Below, piece after piece: positions 33,791 to 45,855 of a DNA stretch of 64,000 nucleotides. Made by a program: the position numbers and the translations under genes. The stretch comes from Rhypophila decipiens (Eukaryota; Ascomycota; Sordariomycetes; Sordariales; Naviculisporaceae). Under the pieces are notes generated by a model that was not told the DNA's origin, did no database searches, and worked only from the letters and a program-made list of their open reading frames with translations. Location of the stretch: contig MU858050.1 of the NCBI GenBank assembly GCA_033297075.1, positions 558,001 through 622,000 on the forward strand, given 5' to 3'. How positions within the stretch are numbered: position 1 is the first letter of the stretch; each line of letters begins with the position of its first letter.

Positions 33791-34505
33791 AAGTGAAGCA
33801 TGCCTTCATTCTATTGGTCGCCTCCACGTTGGGCTCCGAACTGACGACAATGGGCCAAGAAGTTGGAATAGTAGACGGACTCCCCCTACAAAGGCTATGA
33901 AACAGTCGAGGTCTTGTTGCTGACCGATCTTTTGAGGAGAGGAGCTCGTGGCATCGTCAACCAAAGGCTGTACACATCAAGGGAGTCCTCCGTCGGAGTT
34001 GGACATATGGAGGCATTTGACTGTGAAGTCATGGTTCATATCATTGTGCTCTGGAAGCTCTTGGCACCAGTAAGTAGCCAAGCCAAATGCTTTTTGATCA
34101 GCAGCGATGACTTTAGTGGCAGCCGCTGTCAGTTCCAATGCCAGTCCACCAGCGCAACGTGATACTGACCCCGAATAAGTCATGTCTTGTCCGCAGTGCA
34201 TTCGGGCGACGGGAAGGCCGGCTGGCTGTTTCGATCAATGACCAACATGGCCGTCTAGACGTAAAGATGCAGATATAGCTCAACCAAACCAGGCTAGTAC
34301 CAACAAGCGATGTGTTCATGACTCAAGCAATGCTTTTCTCATCTTCTTCGTGTTCCTTATTTACCCTAGTTTTAAATAAAGACCCCCGACCTCTCAAGTA
34401 CAAAGGTAGGTAGGCAAGGGCCTTGACCCAGAGCCCAGTCGACTGATATACAGAGCATGTACCAAGTCACCTTTCCATCCATCCATCCGCCCCTCCCACC
34501 ATTGA

Positions 34506-34525
34506 TATATATATATATATATATA
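34506..34525. repeat. TA dinucleotide microsatellite
   Basis: About ten uninterrupted TA units lie in the convergent intergenic region. Likely length-polymorphic between strains. Confidence 0.85.
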
Positions 34526-34974
34526 CATCCATGATGTGCGCCCACTTATCCTTTGACCCCCTTCGCCATATATGTATGCATCCAGCCCTCCGCCCGAGAG
34601 GGCATCTCAAGCCAATCCAGTCATCTCGTTCGTTATTTTCCTTCCTATATTATAGCCCCCACCACCAAGTGTCTTCAGCAACAGCCCGAGATATATACGA
34701 TGCATCCTGCTCAAATTTGACCTAGAATGGTCTGCCCGGACCGTTGGTAGTATGTCAATACAGCCACCAATCCAACCAGGCTCTGGGCATTGCCAGACAA
34801 AAGATTCCATTTCCTTTCCCAAATCGCGCCTGAACCAAAAACACCAAACCGTGAATTGCAATTTGCAAAGCAAGAACAACACTCTGCCATCCAGAGCAGA
34901 GCAAATGAGAAACAGATAGTACAGTGTTTAAAACATCGCAGAAACTCGTCTAGCCAACAACCTTTCCACCCGGC

Positions 34975-37937
34975 TCACATAACAGAGCACTCGCCCTCCC
35001 CTTGCTTCTCGATCTTACTACGAGATATGCGTTCTCTCGCCTGGGCGTCCTTACCGCCAGTTCGCTTCAGCATCTCGAGCTGTTGTCTAGCCTTGGGGTA
35101 GTTTTGGGCTGTCGAAAAGTGTCAGTAACCACATCCACAACGTCACAGAATCAGGACTCAAAACTCACCAGCAGCTCTCCAATACCATCTCTTGGCATCC
35201 TCAATGTTGGGCGCCACACCAATACCCTTCTGGGTGTAATAACCCATAGCATACTCGGCCTTGGCCAGGCCAGCAACAGCGGCCTTCCTAGCCCAGAGGT
35301 AAGCCTCCGTATCATTGGGCGCCATCACGCCCTCGCTTCCCGTCAGATACCATCCAGACAAGGCCAGCTCGCTCTGGTGTTCCTCCTGCTGCGCCGCAAG
35401 ACTATACCACTTGATCGACTCGGCCGGATCGATCGGACATCCCAAAAGGCCAAACTCATAAGCCCATCCGAGCCGGAACTGACTAAACTTGTATCCCAGA
35501 TTGGCCGCCTGGGTAAAGAGCTGCAGTGCGTAGGCCTGGTCAGGAATGACAATATCGTTCCTGCTCGTGTCCTCGTACAGCAGCGCTAACTCGTGGAGCG
35601 CATGGGGATTCTCGGTGTCGGCCCGTTCTGCAGCGCGCTTGAGCCAGCTGACCGCCTCGCGAGGATTGACCGGTTGACCAAGCAGTCCCTTCAGCAGGAT
35701 CATACCGACCTTGTACATCGCGGGCGTGTCCCCGAGCGTGGCGGCTCGCTTATACCACTGTATGGCCTTCAGGGGGTCCTTCCTAGTTCCGCCTCCTTCG
35801 TCATTACCAATCTCGCAACATACGGCTGTGCGGTAAGCAGCAGCGGCATGACCTAGCTTAGCAGCGGATTGGTACAGAGAGAAGGCGTGCGCATTGTCGG
35901 GCTCGGAGCTGAAAAGGCCGCGGCCTAGACAGTCGGCATAGAAGAACATTGCGTCGGGATTGGTGGCCTTCTCTAACTTTTTGAGGATTTTGTTGGCGTC
36001 CATCAAGTAGTGCTCACGAGACCTGTTGCGGGCCCTTTGGTCTGGAATGTTGGGAACAAGAACATCCGCCGCCTCGACTAGTCTCTTCGCCAGACGTAGG
36101 GCAGAGGCCTGGTCACCAGGGTCTTGTTTGATGACCGCTCGGAGGTGCTCGAGCTCCTCTACTGTAACGGGCGAATCGGCAGGTTTCGCTGGTGGTGGTG
36201 TTGGCCCAACCGATGGTGCTGGCGGTGCGATAGACGCCGGAGCGGATGAAGGAGCCATGTTGCTCGCCAAAGTGCTCCCGCTGTAGTTTCTTACCGGCGG
36301 TGGTCTGTCTGATAAATTGACCAGCGAATTTGCCATAAGTCCTGGCCGAACCGGTGGCGGATGCGATGGGAGGCTGGTTTCACTGTAGCTTTGTTGTGAT
36401 TGTGAGGACATCGTGTTGGATCTGTAAGGAGCCGGGTGTGGAGGCAGGCCAGGACCAGGAGGCGGAGGACTTTGATGGTTCATCGACGGCTGTTGATAGT
36501 TCTGCTGATTCATTGGTGGTTCTTGATAGCCCTGCTGGTTCATGGGAGGCTCAGGAAAGCCCTGTTGCTTCATCGGGGGCTGTTGGTAACCCCCGGGCGG
36601 TCCTTCCTCCCGCTGTTGTTGTTGCGGCGGAACTCTGTTCGTCGGCATAGGGGGTATGGGAGGTATGTCACCGGCCATCTCAAATACCGCAGTCTGAGAA
36701 TTACGCAAGTCGGGCTGCGACTTTGCCCTGTTCAGTTCCGCGACCCTGCCGGGTCCCCGCTGGGCCAGTTCAGGAGGATCGGTCTGTCTCGGTTGTCCAT
36801 ACGGGGCTTGAGGCTGGGCGTTGTAAGCTTGAGGATCATTGTAACCTTGATTTCCATAGCCTCGTTGGTCGTAGTCGTAACCACCTTGGGCGTCATAGTT
36901 TTGTGAATTATAACCCTGTGGCTTGTATTCATTCGGCCGGCCGGGATACTGTCCAGACTGCCCAACATTGGCGTTGCTGTTGCTGTTGCCCCCGGAGTCA
37001 TAATAGTCGTCGTATAGATCATCAAAGGAATCATTCCGTGGGTCAGCATAAGTGGGATCGGCCGAGTTTCTGGACATGGGTGCCTCAAAGTTATCTTGCG
37101 GCACTGGGCCACTGCCCTGTCGGTACATCCGGTTGTCCTGGGCGGTGCTTGGTCTCGGCGGTGGCATCTCACCACCCATAGGGCCCATAGGGCGGTTATA
37201 GCCTCTTCCCATATTTTGCTGCGGAGGACCGGGCGGGCCGGACGGACGGCGCATGTCCATCGCATTCCCAGGCATCGTATTGCTCCTTGCCGGTGGCCCA
37301 AACCCATCATCTGGATATTCGTTGTACCCATAATCGCTCTGAGGAGGAGGACGTCGCATACCGTTGGGACCGGTACCGGGTCCAGGTCCAGGTCTGTTCC
37401 CATTCAGGCCGGGTCTGTAGGGTGCTGGTGGTCCCCTTCCCCTTCCACCGCCGCCTCCAAGTGACATGTTTCTCATACCGTTCACGACATCCTGCTGTGG
37501 AGGATAATCTTCCTGCGGGGCGTAATCAATCTCCTCTTGGGGCAGTTGGCGCGAGTTGGGATAGGGTCCTGAATTTTCAACAGAGATCAGCACAGTCCCA
37601 AATGACCCCTGAATTTAACAAACGAGGAAAGAGCCTTACCCTGGAACCCCGCGCCACCACCAGGACCAGGTGAATATGGGCCGTTTTGTTGGGGAGGGGG
37701 ATAAGGACGGGCCCCTCGACCTGCTGGGGGTCCTGGAGGAGGACGGCCTCGCATGGGTGGTCGTCCCCCTCTCATGGGAGGAGGCGCTGAATACTCGTCA
37801 CCATACTGACCACCATACTGAGGATCGTTATTGTAGTTGTAACCCTGGGGCGGCGGCATACCGCCTCGTCTTGGAGGCGGGGCACCTCGCCCTTGAGGGC
37901 CTGGGCCTGGGCCTCTCATCGGTGGGTAGGCGCTCAT
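34975..37937 (-). CDS. SKT5: Chitin synthase activator, SKT5/CHS4 type (Sel1 repeats, CaaX box)
   Basis: Three exons (37640-37937, 35169-37568, 34975-35108) total 2832 nt, 943 residues. The first 530 residues are disordered and rich in Gly, Pro, Gln, Asn and Tyr, with QGY/NQQ-type repeats. From about 560 to 900 come tandem Sel1-like repeats (for example AFSLYQSAAKLGHAAAAYRT, WYKRAATLGDTPAMYKVGM, LFTQAANLGYKFSQFRLGWA), the hallmark of Skt5/Chs4 proteins, which bind and activate class IV chitin synthase and tether it to the septin ring. The last exon, separated by a 60-nt intron, reads NYPKARQQLEMLKRTGGKDA and ends CSVM, a CaaX farnesylation motif like that of yeast Skt5. This exon would be lost if the intron were read through, because a stop follows shortly. 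The fit to the family is strong, though paralogues exist in filamentous fungi. Confidence 0.92.
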
Positions 37938-40568
37938 GGTTGGCGATGCCTTTCAATAAGGCAAAAGCCCAAATATCTATTTGATCGGCCCGAGAACGGT
38001 TTTTTTTCGGCAGGGTGTCCTAATCAAGCGGGTATAGTTCGCAGATTAGTTCTCCTCGCAGTATCCAGAACCGGCAGCGTCTTTCCAAAGTCGCCTCGCT
38101 TCTCCGTCTAGTTGGCGCAAGAATCGAACATTGTGTTGACTAAAATTCGAAAGGATGCTTCTCTTGATTTTCTCCACACCGCTTTAGCCCTGTCGCATAG
38201 CAACACCGAGCTCAGTACTGGGATCTATCCTCGAGGGGGTTCGAGCGCTGCCGGATTTCGTAAAGCGGGTGGGTTGAAGTCTATGGCTCGAAGTGCTGGG
38301 AGGCGGGGTGAATAAAGGAGCCGACGTCCTCCAAGCGCGAACTAAATGCAGACACACGGGACTACCACGACTGCCGACTAAGATTTATATGTCAATCGTT
38401 CCTCCTGTTATAGTAGCGCAACAAGATTCCGGCTCGGTTTCGTCGGTTGATGGCGGGAAGGGAGGAAGGAACCGAGAGTGAACGAGATACACGTCAAAGT
38501 GGCCCTATAAGACTAAAGAGCGGACGAAAAAAGAACGATGGCAGAATTTGACGGGTGGAGTGCTGGTGTAATTAAGAACGCCACACAAATGTGAGGCCCG
38601 TACGCAAATGCCTTGAGGCCTAGGAGTTGATGCGATAATAACACTTGGTCACCGGAGCAAAGAGAAATAGCCAGGAGGAGGAATGTGTAGCGTTGATGGT
38701 CAGGTCTTAGGTAAAACCCATTGCGCCCGTTGTTGCTGGGTGGAGCGCTGTGAGTGCGGCGAAGGGACAAACCGAGCGGGTCCAGGCCTGGGGGAGGCCT
38801 GTGGAGGTGGACAGGGGTGATTGAGGGGTCAATGCAGCATGGGTTTCGGGACATTGAATTGTTGAGCAAGCCTTGTTCCTTCCAGCAATCATGTAACGGT
38901 CCCTCATAGTAAACAACACAATATACGGAGTATTGTTCACGATATGACACTGAGTGCGCCGCCTTTAACCTCCAAGTTGGCTGCCAACAAGTCTTGTATT
39001 ATTCACCTGGAATGATAAACATCAACTCAACTCGAAGACGCTCGGCTATCTGGACAACGCCATCGTCAGCCCCTCCAGCCTCACAACAGTTATTCCGAAG
39101 CTTTGATTGTTACCGTCATCATCCTCTCCAACGATCATGTGTCTTTTATTCAGGATGTTCCCCGTCGGGAGTTCGGCAAACCTTGAACAAGATGACATAT
39201 CCTGGTGCCGAAGCTACTGCAGTCAGCCCAGGTCCATCTGTCCCGGGGTTGAAGCTGAAGATGAAACAGAGGGCTGACATTTCACACTGCTCCAAGCCAT
39301 TCGTCCCATGCAAACAGCATCCATCGCCATGCTCCAAGAGCCAAATCATTTGAAACCAACTTTCAGTAGTAAGCAAAGTTTCGATAATAGAACTGACAAC
39401 AAATGTGGTCTTCTTCTCGACTCTTGAGATGCATTTCATTGCCGGTGTCGAGTCGCCTTACAGGCCGATGCTATGTCTCGGTCATTGTTGTATAACATGA
39501 ATGCCGTATCAAATCATGATGGTCTGGCATCTCTGATTGGTGATGCAGGAACAGCCCCCTATCTCGTCTTATGGGCTTGCCGCCAGGGCTCACGATGTAA
39601 AGTCGCAGCAGCTGTACTGGAGGTGCAGAACCTGTACACTACAAACTTACCAGTCCATGTCTGGTACCAGACGGCTCATTTACGCCGATCAATGCCTGCT
39701 CCTTCATCTGCGTCATTCGTAGCGCCAACAGCTGCCAGGAACGTTTGAGAAGCAGAGAATAATCATGGAAGCACGTGGGGTCTCTTGTCCCGAGTCCCTG
39801 CCAATCTGAAGGCAGCGTGGGTTGGCAAGGGTGTACTCCGGAGTTGGGTTATGTTTCATAGAGTTGCACTTTCGTCCTTGGTCGACATTCGGGAGTGTTG
39901 AGACTCAACTTCCATGACCCTGTCGAAGACGTCAAAGTGGCTTCCTTTCTTCTGAATTCGGCCGCCTATCCGAACCATTGACTTGGAAGACTTGCTTGAT
40001 ACCGGTGCTTATTGGACACATAGTCCAGGTTCGCTGAAACTTTTAACTCGAAACATTCTGATATCCTGGATTGGAGAGCAGGTGTGCCGAGGCAAGGGGA
40101 GTGACGTGAGGCTGCTAGCAAGCGCATAAGGTGCCGTGGTGGCTGCCTTCTGGTGCCGCCAAAGGCAATGCCGAAGAGTTGGTTCATGGGTCGGGATGAA
40201 CAGGCAGTCTTCATATATCCCCCTGCTATTGTGATGTGTCAAAGTCTTGACTGATGGTCGACGATTTTTTTAATGGCGGTTGATGGCTCATGGATAAGTT
40301 TAGTGTCCCTGCAAAGGGAAAGCTTCAAAAGTTTAGGGGCCAAGGGGGTGGTAGTCACTGTTAATTCTGCCGCCTTCAACCGCCCTTTTATACCCTTGTT
40401 ACTGTTTCCGGGTCATCAACCTCAAGCTCGTCAGTGTTAGTAATCGAATTTAGGATCTCAGTTTGACTTGACATCTGAACATTCATTTCTTTCAATACTT
40501 CGATCATCGCAAGACTGGCCGATAAGAGAAATCACCATCCCGGACCCTAACGCAAAGTTGAACATAAG
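37938..40568. other. Gene-free stretch (2.6 kb) between divergent SKT5 and CBP4
   Basis: The left end is the SKT5 promoter and the right end the CBP4 promoter. ORFs of up to 145 codons (38513-38950 minus, 38994-39353 plus) lack motifs and credible splice signals. No repeat or RNA gene was recognised. Confidence 0.4.
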
Positions 40569-41080
40569 ATGGCCAAGAAACCAGTCAACTGGTGGTTGTG
40601 GACGAAGATGCTGGTTGGGTGAGTGAGAGTGAATTGCACATGAAAAATGAAACCGACAACGACTGACGGGTCTATTCTGCCAACAGTGGAGCTGCCGTCT
40701 GCGTTGGGGGTCCGGCTTTCACGATGTGGCTCACACCAACAGACGAGGAGTTATTCCAGAAATACAACCCGGAGCTTCAGAAGCGGAGCTTAGAGAGGCG
40801 ATATGAGAGACAGAAGGAGTTTGACGACTTTGTGGTCAAACTCAAAGAGCAGTCAAAGTCTGATAAGCCAAGTGAGTTTCCTTGCCCCAGCGAGAACGAA
40901 TGGGACGTGAGGAGGGATGCTAATGCGGTTCATTCTACAGTATGGATCGTCCAGGCCGAGGAAGCAGAAAGGGCGAAGCATGCAAAAGTTCTCGAGTCTT
41001 TGAAACTCGCAGAGGAAGTGAAGGCCCAGAAGGAGGCCATCCGAAGAGAGGCCGGGTTGCCTCCAAGTCAATCCAACTGA
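40569..41080 (+). CDS. CBP4: Cytochrome bc1 complex assembly factor CBP4
   Basis: Three exons (40569-40618, 40687-40871, 40941-41080) total 375 nt, 124 residues. The order of features is that of Cbp4: a short basic N-terminus ([17 protein letters not shown]), one membrane helix ([17 protein letters not shown]), the strongly conserved [20 protein letters not shown], and [20 protein letters not shown] spanning the last splice junction. The C-terminus is a charged helix. Cbp4 sits in the mitochondrial inner membrane and binds newly made cytochrome b with Cbp3-Cbp6 before complex III assembly. Both introns are short (68 and 69 nt) with GTGAGT donors. The transcript is on the same strand as EGD1 downstream but separated by 0.75 kb. 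Confidence 0.95.
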
Positions 41081-41829
41081 AAACCGAGTCGGCTCTCTCG
41101 GAATTTGAGAGCTGTAGACAACGGACGGCAATATGGCCAACATGTATTATTTGTATGACAACACTGTACTTGATATTGGAAGCTGTTACGATATGTGTGT
41201 TCAGAGAGTTGGAACATGGAAAGGCCCGGGAATCTTGGCAGTCACTTTAATCCGTTTTGTTAAAGCTACGTAGGGTATATCAAGGTACAATATTGTACTA
41301 CCCTTATATCAGTAGATGGGCTGGCATTTGTCTGGATGCACATTTTAGCCCAACCTTAATGCCATCATAAGCCGTTGGTGACCAGGTGAAAGTGCTGGTT
41401 TCGGTGAACCGATCCCCGCCTTCAGCGGTCCGGGCTGGAGGTCAGGTCAGGGTGGGGTAAAAGTTATTGCGGCAGCGAAAAAAATCCTGGCCCCAGCACG
41501 CACAATTTCTCCAACCAAAGACGACGACGAAGACGAAGCTGAAGACATCGCGAGCCGACTAGCCACGGATAACTCAGGTTAGTCAATTCCTCCGACTCCA
41601 ACAGTACGTCCTGTCGAATTTTTGGCCCGCTTCCGTCTTGCGAGTCGGTGGTTTTGGGCGGACAAAGACCGACCGACCGCCTTTTCCTCTCCGAATTTTG
41701 GCTGGACCGGCCCTGACCCCAGTTTGTGTGCGTCCGTGAGGCTAACCCAAGCTCCCCTCTAAAAGGCTCCCCAAAAGCGAACCGTCCTCCTCCTTACAAC
41801 CTTTACTCCAGTAACCAGAACCTGCAAAC
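41081..41829. other. Intergenic region, EGD1 promoter and leader
   Basis: No gene is seen. The EGD1 leader (about 41530-41829) is C/T-rich and contains GTTAGT and TCCAG elements that could mark a leader intron; this is not resolved. Confidence 0.35.
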
Positions 41830-42543
41830 ATGTCGGATGTCCAGGAGCGTTTGAAGAAGCTGGGCGCTTCCGCCCGTATCGGTAAGTCGCTTCCAATTGT
41901 TCATTCTCCTGAGACGATGGCTGCGGGATGGCATGTGCTAACTTGACTACTCATCATTGTAGGGTACGTTATCAGATTCCTCGCCGACCGACATATCCCT
42001 CACCCCGTCCGGAAAATCACCCGAGAAGCGTTTCTAACAATTGATCGACATCTAGTGGTAAGGGTACTCCCAGGAGAAAGGTTAAGAGAGCGCCTGCGCG
42101 GTCCGCCGGTGACGACAAGAAGCTTCAAGCATCCCTCAAGAAGCTCAATGTCCAGCCTATCCAGGCTATCGAGGAGGTGAACATGTTCAAGAGCGATGGA
42201 AACGTCATCCACTTCGCTGCTCCCAAGGGTACGTGATCGGATGCCAAACACCTGGTGGAACTCGGCTGCAAACGGGCAGTTCAGTGCGGGGTGCTAACTC
42301 ATGATACACACAGTTCACGCCGCTGTCCCCTCCAACACCTTTGCCATCTACGGCAACGGCGAGGACAAGGAGCTCACTGAGCTCGTCCCCGGCATCCTTA
42401 ACCAGCTCGGACCCGACTCTCTGGCCTCGCTCCGCAAGCTCGCCGAGAGCTACCAGAACATGCAGAAGGGTGAGAAGGATGGTGACGATGACGACATCCC
42501 CGACCTTGTTGAGGGCGAGAACTTCGAGAACAAGGTCGAGTAA
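41830..42543 (+). CDS. EGD1: Nascent polypeptide-associated complex subunit beta (NAC-beta, EGD1), with an apparent 1-nt exon
   Basis: The product (151 residues) is unmistakable: [89 protein letters not shown] and an acidic end, [10 protein letters not shown]. It pairs with EGD2 (12396-13124) on the ribosome. Clear exons are 41830-41881, 42056-42228 and 42314-42543, but these total 455 nt and break the frame. A single G at 41963, flanked by a TGTAG acceptor and a GTACGT donor, restores it: ATC-G, G and T-GGT-AAG give Ile-Gly-Gly-Lys, the conserved family sequence, and the total becomes 456 nt. I see no other GT-AG combination giving this. The alternative is one intron with a non-canonical TG acceptor, which would give RIGKG and lose one conserved Gly. 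Confidence 0.95.
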
Positions 42544-42910
42544 ACAAGATATAGCCTTCGAAAATTATCGATGATATCACACCAAGGGAAACACAATCAC
42601 ATGCTCTATTTCCAACGCTGGCGAGGGGACGAAATCCGGCAGGATACCTGATATCCTTGATTTTTTATGCGTGCTGGCAAAAATGACGAAAAAGAACGAC
42701 TTGTTTCTTTTCTTGTAAAGGACGGCGGCGTCTTTGGTATCTTTTCCGGCATTGGGCACAAGATTCCCCATCCCACGAGACAAGAGTCCCGGCTTCAAGG
42801 ATAGGGAAATGAAATGAAGATATGTATTCATGAATTGGTGAAATTTTGGTTCCCAACTTGCTCAAATTCAAAGCAACAAAGTCACATTCTCTCAGGTTTC
42901 CTCGTCTGTG
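42544..42910. other. Short convergent intergenic region
   Basis: 3' flanks of EGD1 and TAD1. No feature beyond probable overlapping transcript ends. Confidence 0.4.
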
Positions 42911-44617
42911 CTATTGGTCTGACAGTCTAAATCCCCCGTCTCCAATATTCTTCACCCATCCCTTCAGGGCCTCTCGCCGTGCTTCCTCTTTGATGGCTTT
43001 TCTGCCTCTCAACAGAGAGCACTCTTTGATCTCATCATATGTAGCGTCTTGGTTGGAAAGAAGAGACTTGACAAGTAAATCGGCTTCTTCCCCACCGTCA
43101 CTTCTGGCACCTGAAAGAGCAGCCAGACCCTCGGCCACCTGGGCTGCCAATCTCCATGTCTTTCTACGGGACACGGCGCTGGCCCCTTTGAGGTCGAATT
43201 TCTTCCTCCCTTGTAGGACGCCCCCAATTAAGCCCACGTTGAGGCCGTTGGCAGTCCAGGCCACTGCTAGGTTGCTCGCTACAATCTTTGAGCCAGAGGT
43301 GGTTCCCCCTTTCTGAGCCTGTTCTGCCGCTGCCTTGGCGGTTGCGGTTCGTTTGGAGAAATCGAATTCCAACTTGGTGGTTTCAATCGCGAACGGGCTG
43401 AAGGCGTACCCAGAGTTTCTCCACGTCTCTGACATAGCCGCGCTGTGGCTGTCTGCGACCTCGGTGGTCTTGCTCTTGAGTAAGTAGGGAAGAAGTGGGT
43501 TCATCCGACCTTCCTGGGAGAAGCAGCGCTGGCAACCGGTAGACGAGTATTGGGATTCCGGGAGGATGATAGAGGTCAGGTAGGCCGAGCTGGGCAAGAC
43601 GAGTAAAGAAGATAAGGATGATAGCAGTGAGGTACATTGCTTTAGGGCCAGCTTGTCGGAGCAGGACTTTGAGAGACTCGGGGGAGCGTCGCCGCGGCTG
43701 GGCTTCCGGCGGACGATGCCTAGTTGGGAGAAGTAGCCACGTCCGAGGAGGCTTTCGGAGGGTTCTGCTCCTGTTTGGTTGAATTGTCCGATATCTTGGA
43801 CGTCGTTGTCGGGAAGTGGCTCTGGTGGTGGGAGGTCCCATGGTGAGGCGTCATCTTGGGCGGCCATGATGAGTTCCATGCTTGCGTCTCCGCCTAGATT
43901 TTGGAAGTGAGAAACTTGTGAGTACTTTCTCATTACCATATTACGGTTGGGCGAAAGAACAAACATACAAGGGGCCTCAGAGCAGTACATGTGCAAAGAA
44001 ACGTCCTCTCGCCAAGCAAACGGCTGACCGTGCCAGGGGTCCTCATGAGCATGTCCTTCTAGTTCGACATCTGTCCTACGGCGAATAAAATCCGACTTCT
44101 TGTCTGCTTTGTTGCCAAGAGCGAGACGTCTACACTCCTCAAGGACAAAGTAGTTGAAGGCCCTGATGGCAAGTACCTCGGCGTGCCAGTCATGAATAGC
44201 TGTCCCACTGGCTTGTGGAAGTTTTGATGCTGGTAGACATTTCATACCGGTTCTAAGATTTTCACATGATTTCGTTCTCAGTAAATACCAGAACTGAGAG
44301 CCGACAGACAGCTCAATATCGGATTTCACTTACGCCAAAGCAACACATCGACTCCATCCCGGACCTTCATCACGGAGTTAGTCTCGATGAAAGGGTTCTG
44401 GTAAAGCAGGGTCGAGAAAGTGGAAGAGAGAAATGCTTCAATTCCCTTTTGTCTTTCATTCTCACAACGGGAGGAAGTTGCTACCTTTCGCAACGATCCC
44501 GCTCAGGGGCACCCATTCATGAAGACCATTATCTCTCACGCAAGGCTTCCGTTTGGCTGGCAGCTTCCCAAACTCATCAAGCACTATCGATGCTATCTCA
44601 TCGAACTCGGTTGACAT
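42911..44617 (-). CDS. TAD1: tRNA-specific adenosine deaminase 1 (Tad1, A37 of tRNA-Ala)
   Basis: Four exons (44485-44617, 44334-44364, 43969-44252, 42911-43893) total 1431 nt, 476 residues. The second exon has 31 nt; its GACTAACTCC branch site and phase fix the sequence GIVAKGPGWSRCVALATGMK, which matches the family. The 75-nt intron at 43894-43968 is stop-free and in frame; removing it restores YCSEAPCGDASMELIMAAQD. The adenosine deaminase (ADAR-type) motifs are complete: HDWHAEVLA (zinc His and catalytic Glu), SEAPCGDAS and KSCSDKLALKQ (zinc Cys residues). The enzyme converts A37 to inosine in tRNA-Ala. The protein has an extended linker (about residues 165-200) rich in Asp/Pro between zinc motifs. 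The 5' end faces RPL24 across a 342-bp shared promoter. Confidence 0.93.
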
Positions 44618-44959
44618 TTTTCGTTGATTTGCCTTTCACTCTGGATTTCATGATGATATTGGGAGAGTTCGCCAATCCACCATCGAATGAACTCACACTT
44701 AAAGTGGATTAGATGGCCCACTTTTTCGTTTAATGTGGCTGAGTTCACACTGAAAATGCGCCACAGAAGCGGCTGCGCCATAGAGAGCAAGAGCAAAAGT
44801 GGGACTCCCTGGTCCGTGCTCAAAGCACCGCCTATCACAGGGCAGCCCTATCGCACAACCTGTCAAAAGAAAATGGCAAGGGGAAATATCGTCTTGGAAC
44901 CTCGAACTCAGCCGGTAGACAACCCCGAATAACGACAACGTCGACAACCCACCGCCAAA
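44618..44959. promoter_or_regulatory. Bidirectional promoter of TAD1 and RPL24, with an inverted repeat
   Basis: A 342-bp region lies between two divergent translation starts. TGAACTCA (about 44685) is followed about 50 bases later by its exact complement TGAGTTCA, with CACTT/AAGTG-type pairing inside; a hairpin or a paired binding site is possible. No known ribosomal-protein promoter element is identified. Confidence 0.5.
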
Positions 44960-45855
44960 ATGAGAACGTACGACGACTCCTTCTCCGGCCAGCGGATCTA
45001 CCCTGGAAAGGTACGCTCTCCCGGATTTTTCATGTCGCGAAAGGACGTTGGGAAAATGGATCAATTGGAGGGGCAACTTCGGTCGGCATTTCGAGTTGGG
45101 CGACGAGAACGATTGATACGTGACCGAAACTTTTCTCGAGCGACCGACCGACCGATTGATGACCCGAAGCGTTGCTTGTCCATACAGAAAGAGGAGGAGA
45201 TATTGACTCATTGACGAAAGCGCCCAGTATAACTAACATGCTTCTTTTTCCCCATCACAGGGCAAGCTGTACGTCCGTGGCGACAGCAAGATCTTCCGCT
45301 TCCAGAATGGCAAATCAGAGTCCCTCTTCCTCCAGCGCAAGAACCCTCGCCGTATCTCCTGGACTGTTCTTTTCCGCAGACAACACCGCAAGGGTATCTC
45401 TGAGGTACGATTCCCCCAGTTCCAGTCCCAGTTCCAGTTCCCCACCCCGCTATAAATCAGCTCGAGCACATGCTCCTTCGCGCTGCTCCGAAGCTGCGAC
45501 AACAACACCGTATACCGAAAACAACAGGCGGATATAGAAATCATCTGCTAATACAAATATTCCCCATCTATAGGAGGTCGCCAAGAAGCGCACTCGCCGC
45601 ACCATCAAGGCCCAGCGTGCCATCGTCGGTGCTTCCCTCGACGTGATCAAGGAGCGCCGTTCCATGCGCCCCGAGGCCCGGTCCGCCGCCCGTGCTGCCG
45701 CTATCAAGGAGAGCAAGGAGAAGAAGCAGGAGGCTGCCGCTGCTAAGAAGGCCGAGAAGGCAAAGAACGCCGCTAAGGGTGGCTCACAGGGACGTATCGT
45801 CGGCAAGCAGGGTGCTAAGGGTGCGCCAGTCAAGGTTGCTGCCAAGAGCCGTTAA
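44960..45855 (+). CDS. RPL24: 60S ribosomal protein L24 (eL24)
   Basis: Three exons (44960-45010, 45261-45404, 45574-45855) total 477 nt, 158 residues. The zinc-ribbon-like N-terminal domain reads MRTYDDSFSGQRIYPGKGKL, then YVRGDSKIFRFQNGKSESLF, NPRRISWTVLFRRQHRKG and KKRTRRTIKAQRAIVGAS, all highly conserved. The C-terminal part is an Ala/Lys-rich helix ending AAKSR. As in other fungi, the zinc-binding Cys residues are absent. eL24 forms an intersubunit bridge. The first intron (250 nt) and second (169 nt) are longer than average here, which is common for ribosomal-protein genes; I looked for a snoRNA inside the first and did not find convincing C and D boxes. The ATG is in a CAAAATGAG context. 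Confidence 0.96.

Larger units (their letters stand above)
33421..34974. other. Convergent intergenic region with small repeats
   Basis: It lies between the 3' ends of the RRM-like and SKT5 genes. It holds an 81-bp duplication (33659-33790) and a TA microsatellite (34506-34525), both listed separately. No coding feature is supported. Confidence 0.45.

Noticed and set aside
45011..45260. Possible C/D snoRNA in the RPL24 first intron (TTGATGA near 45157)
   Set aside because: The C box is imperfect and no CTGA D box or terminal stem is found at the right distance.
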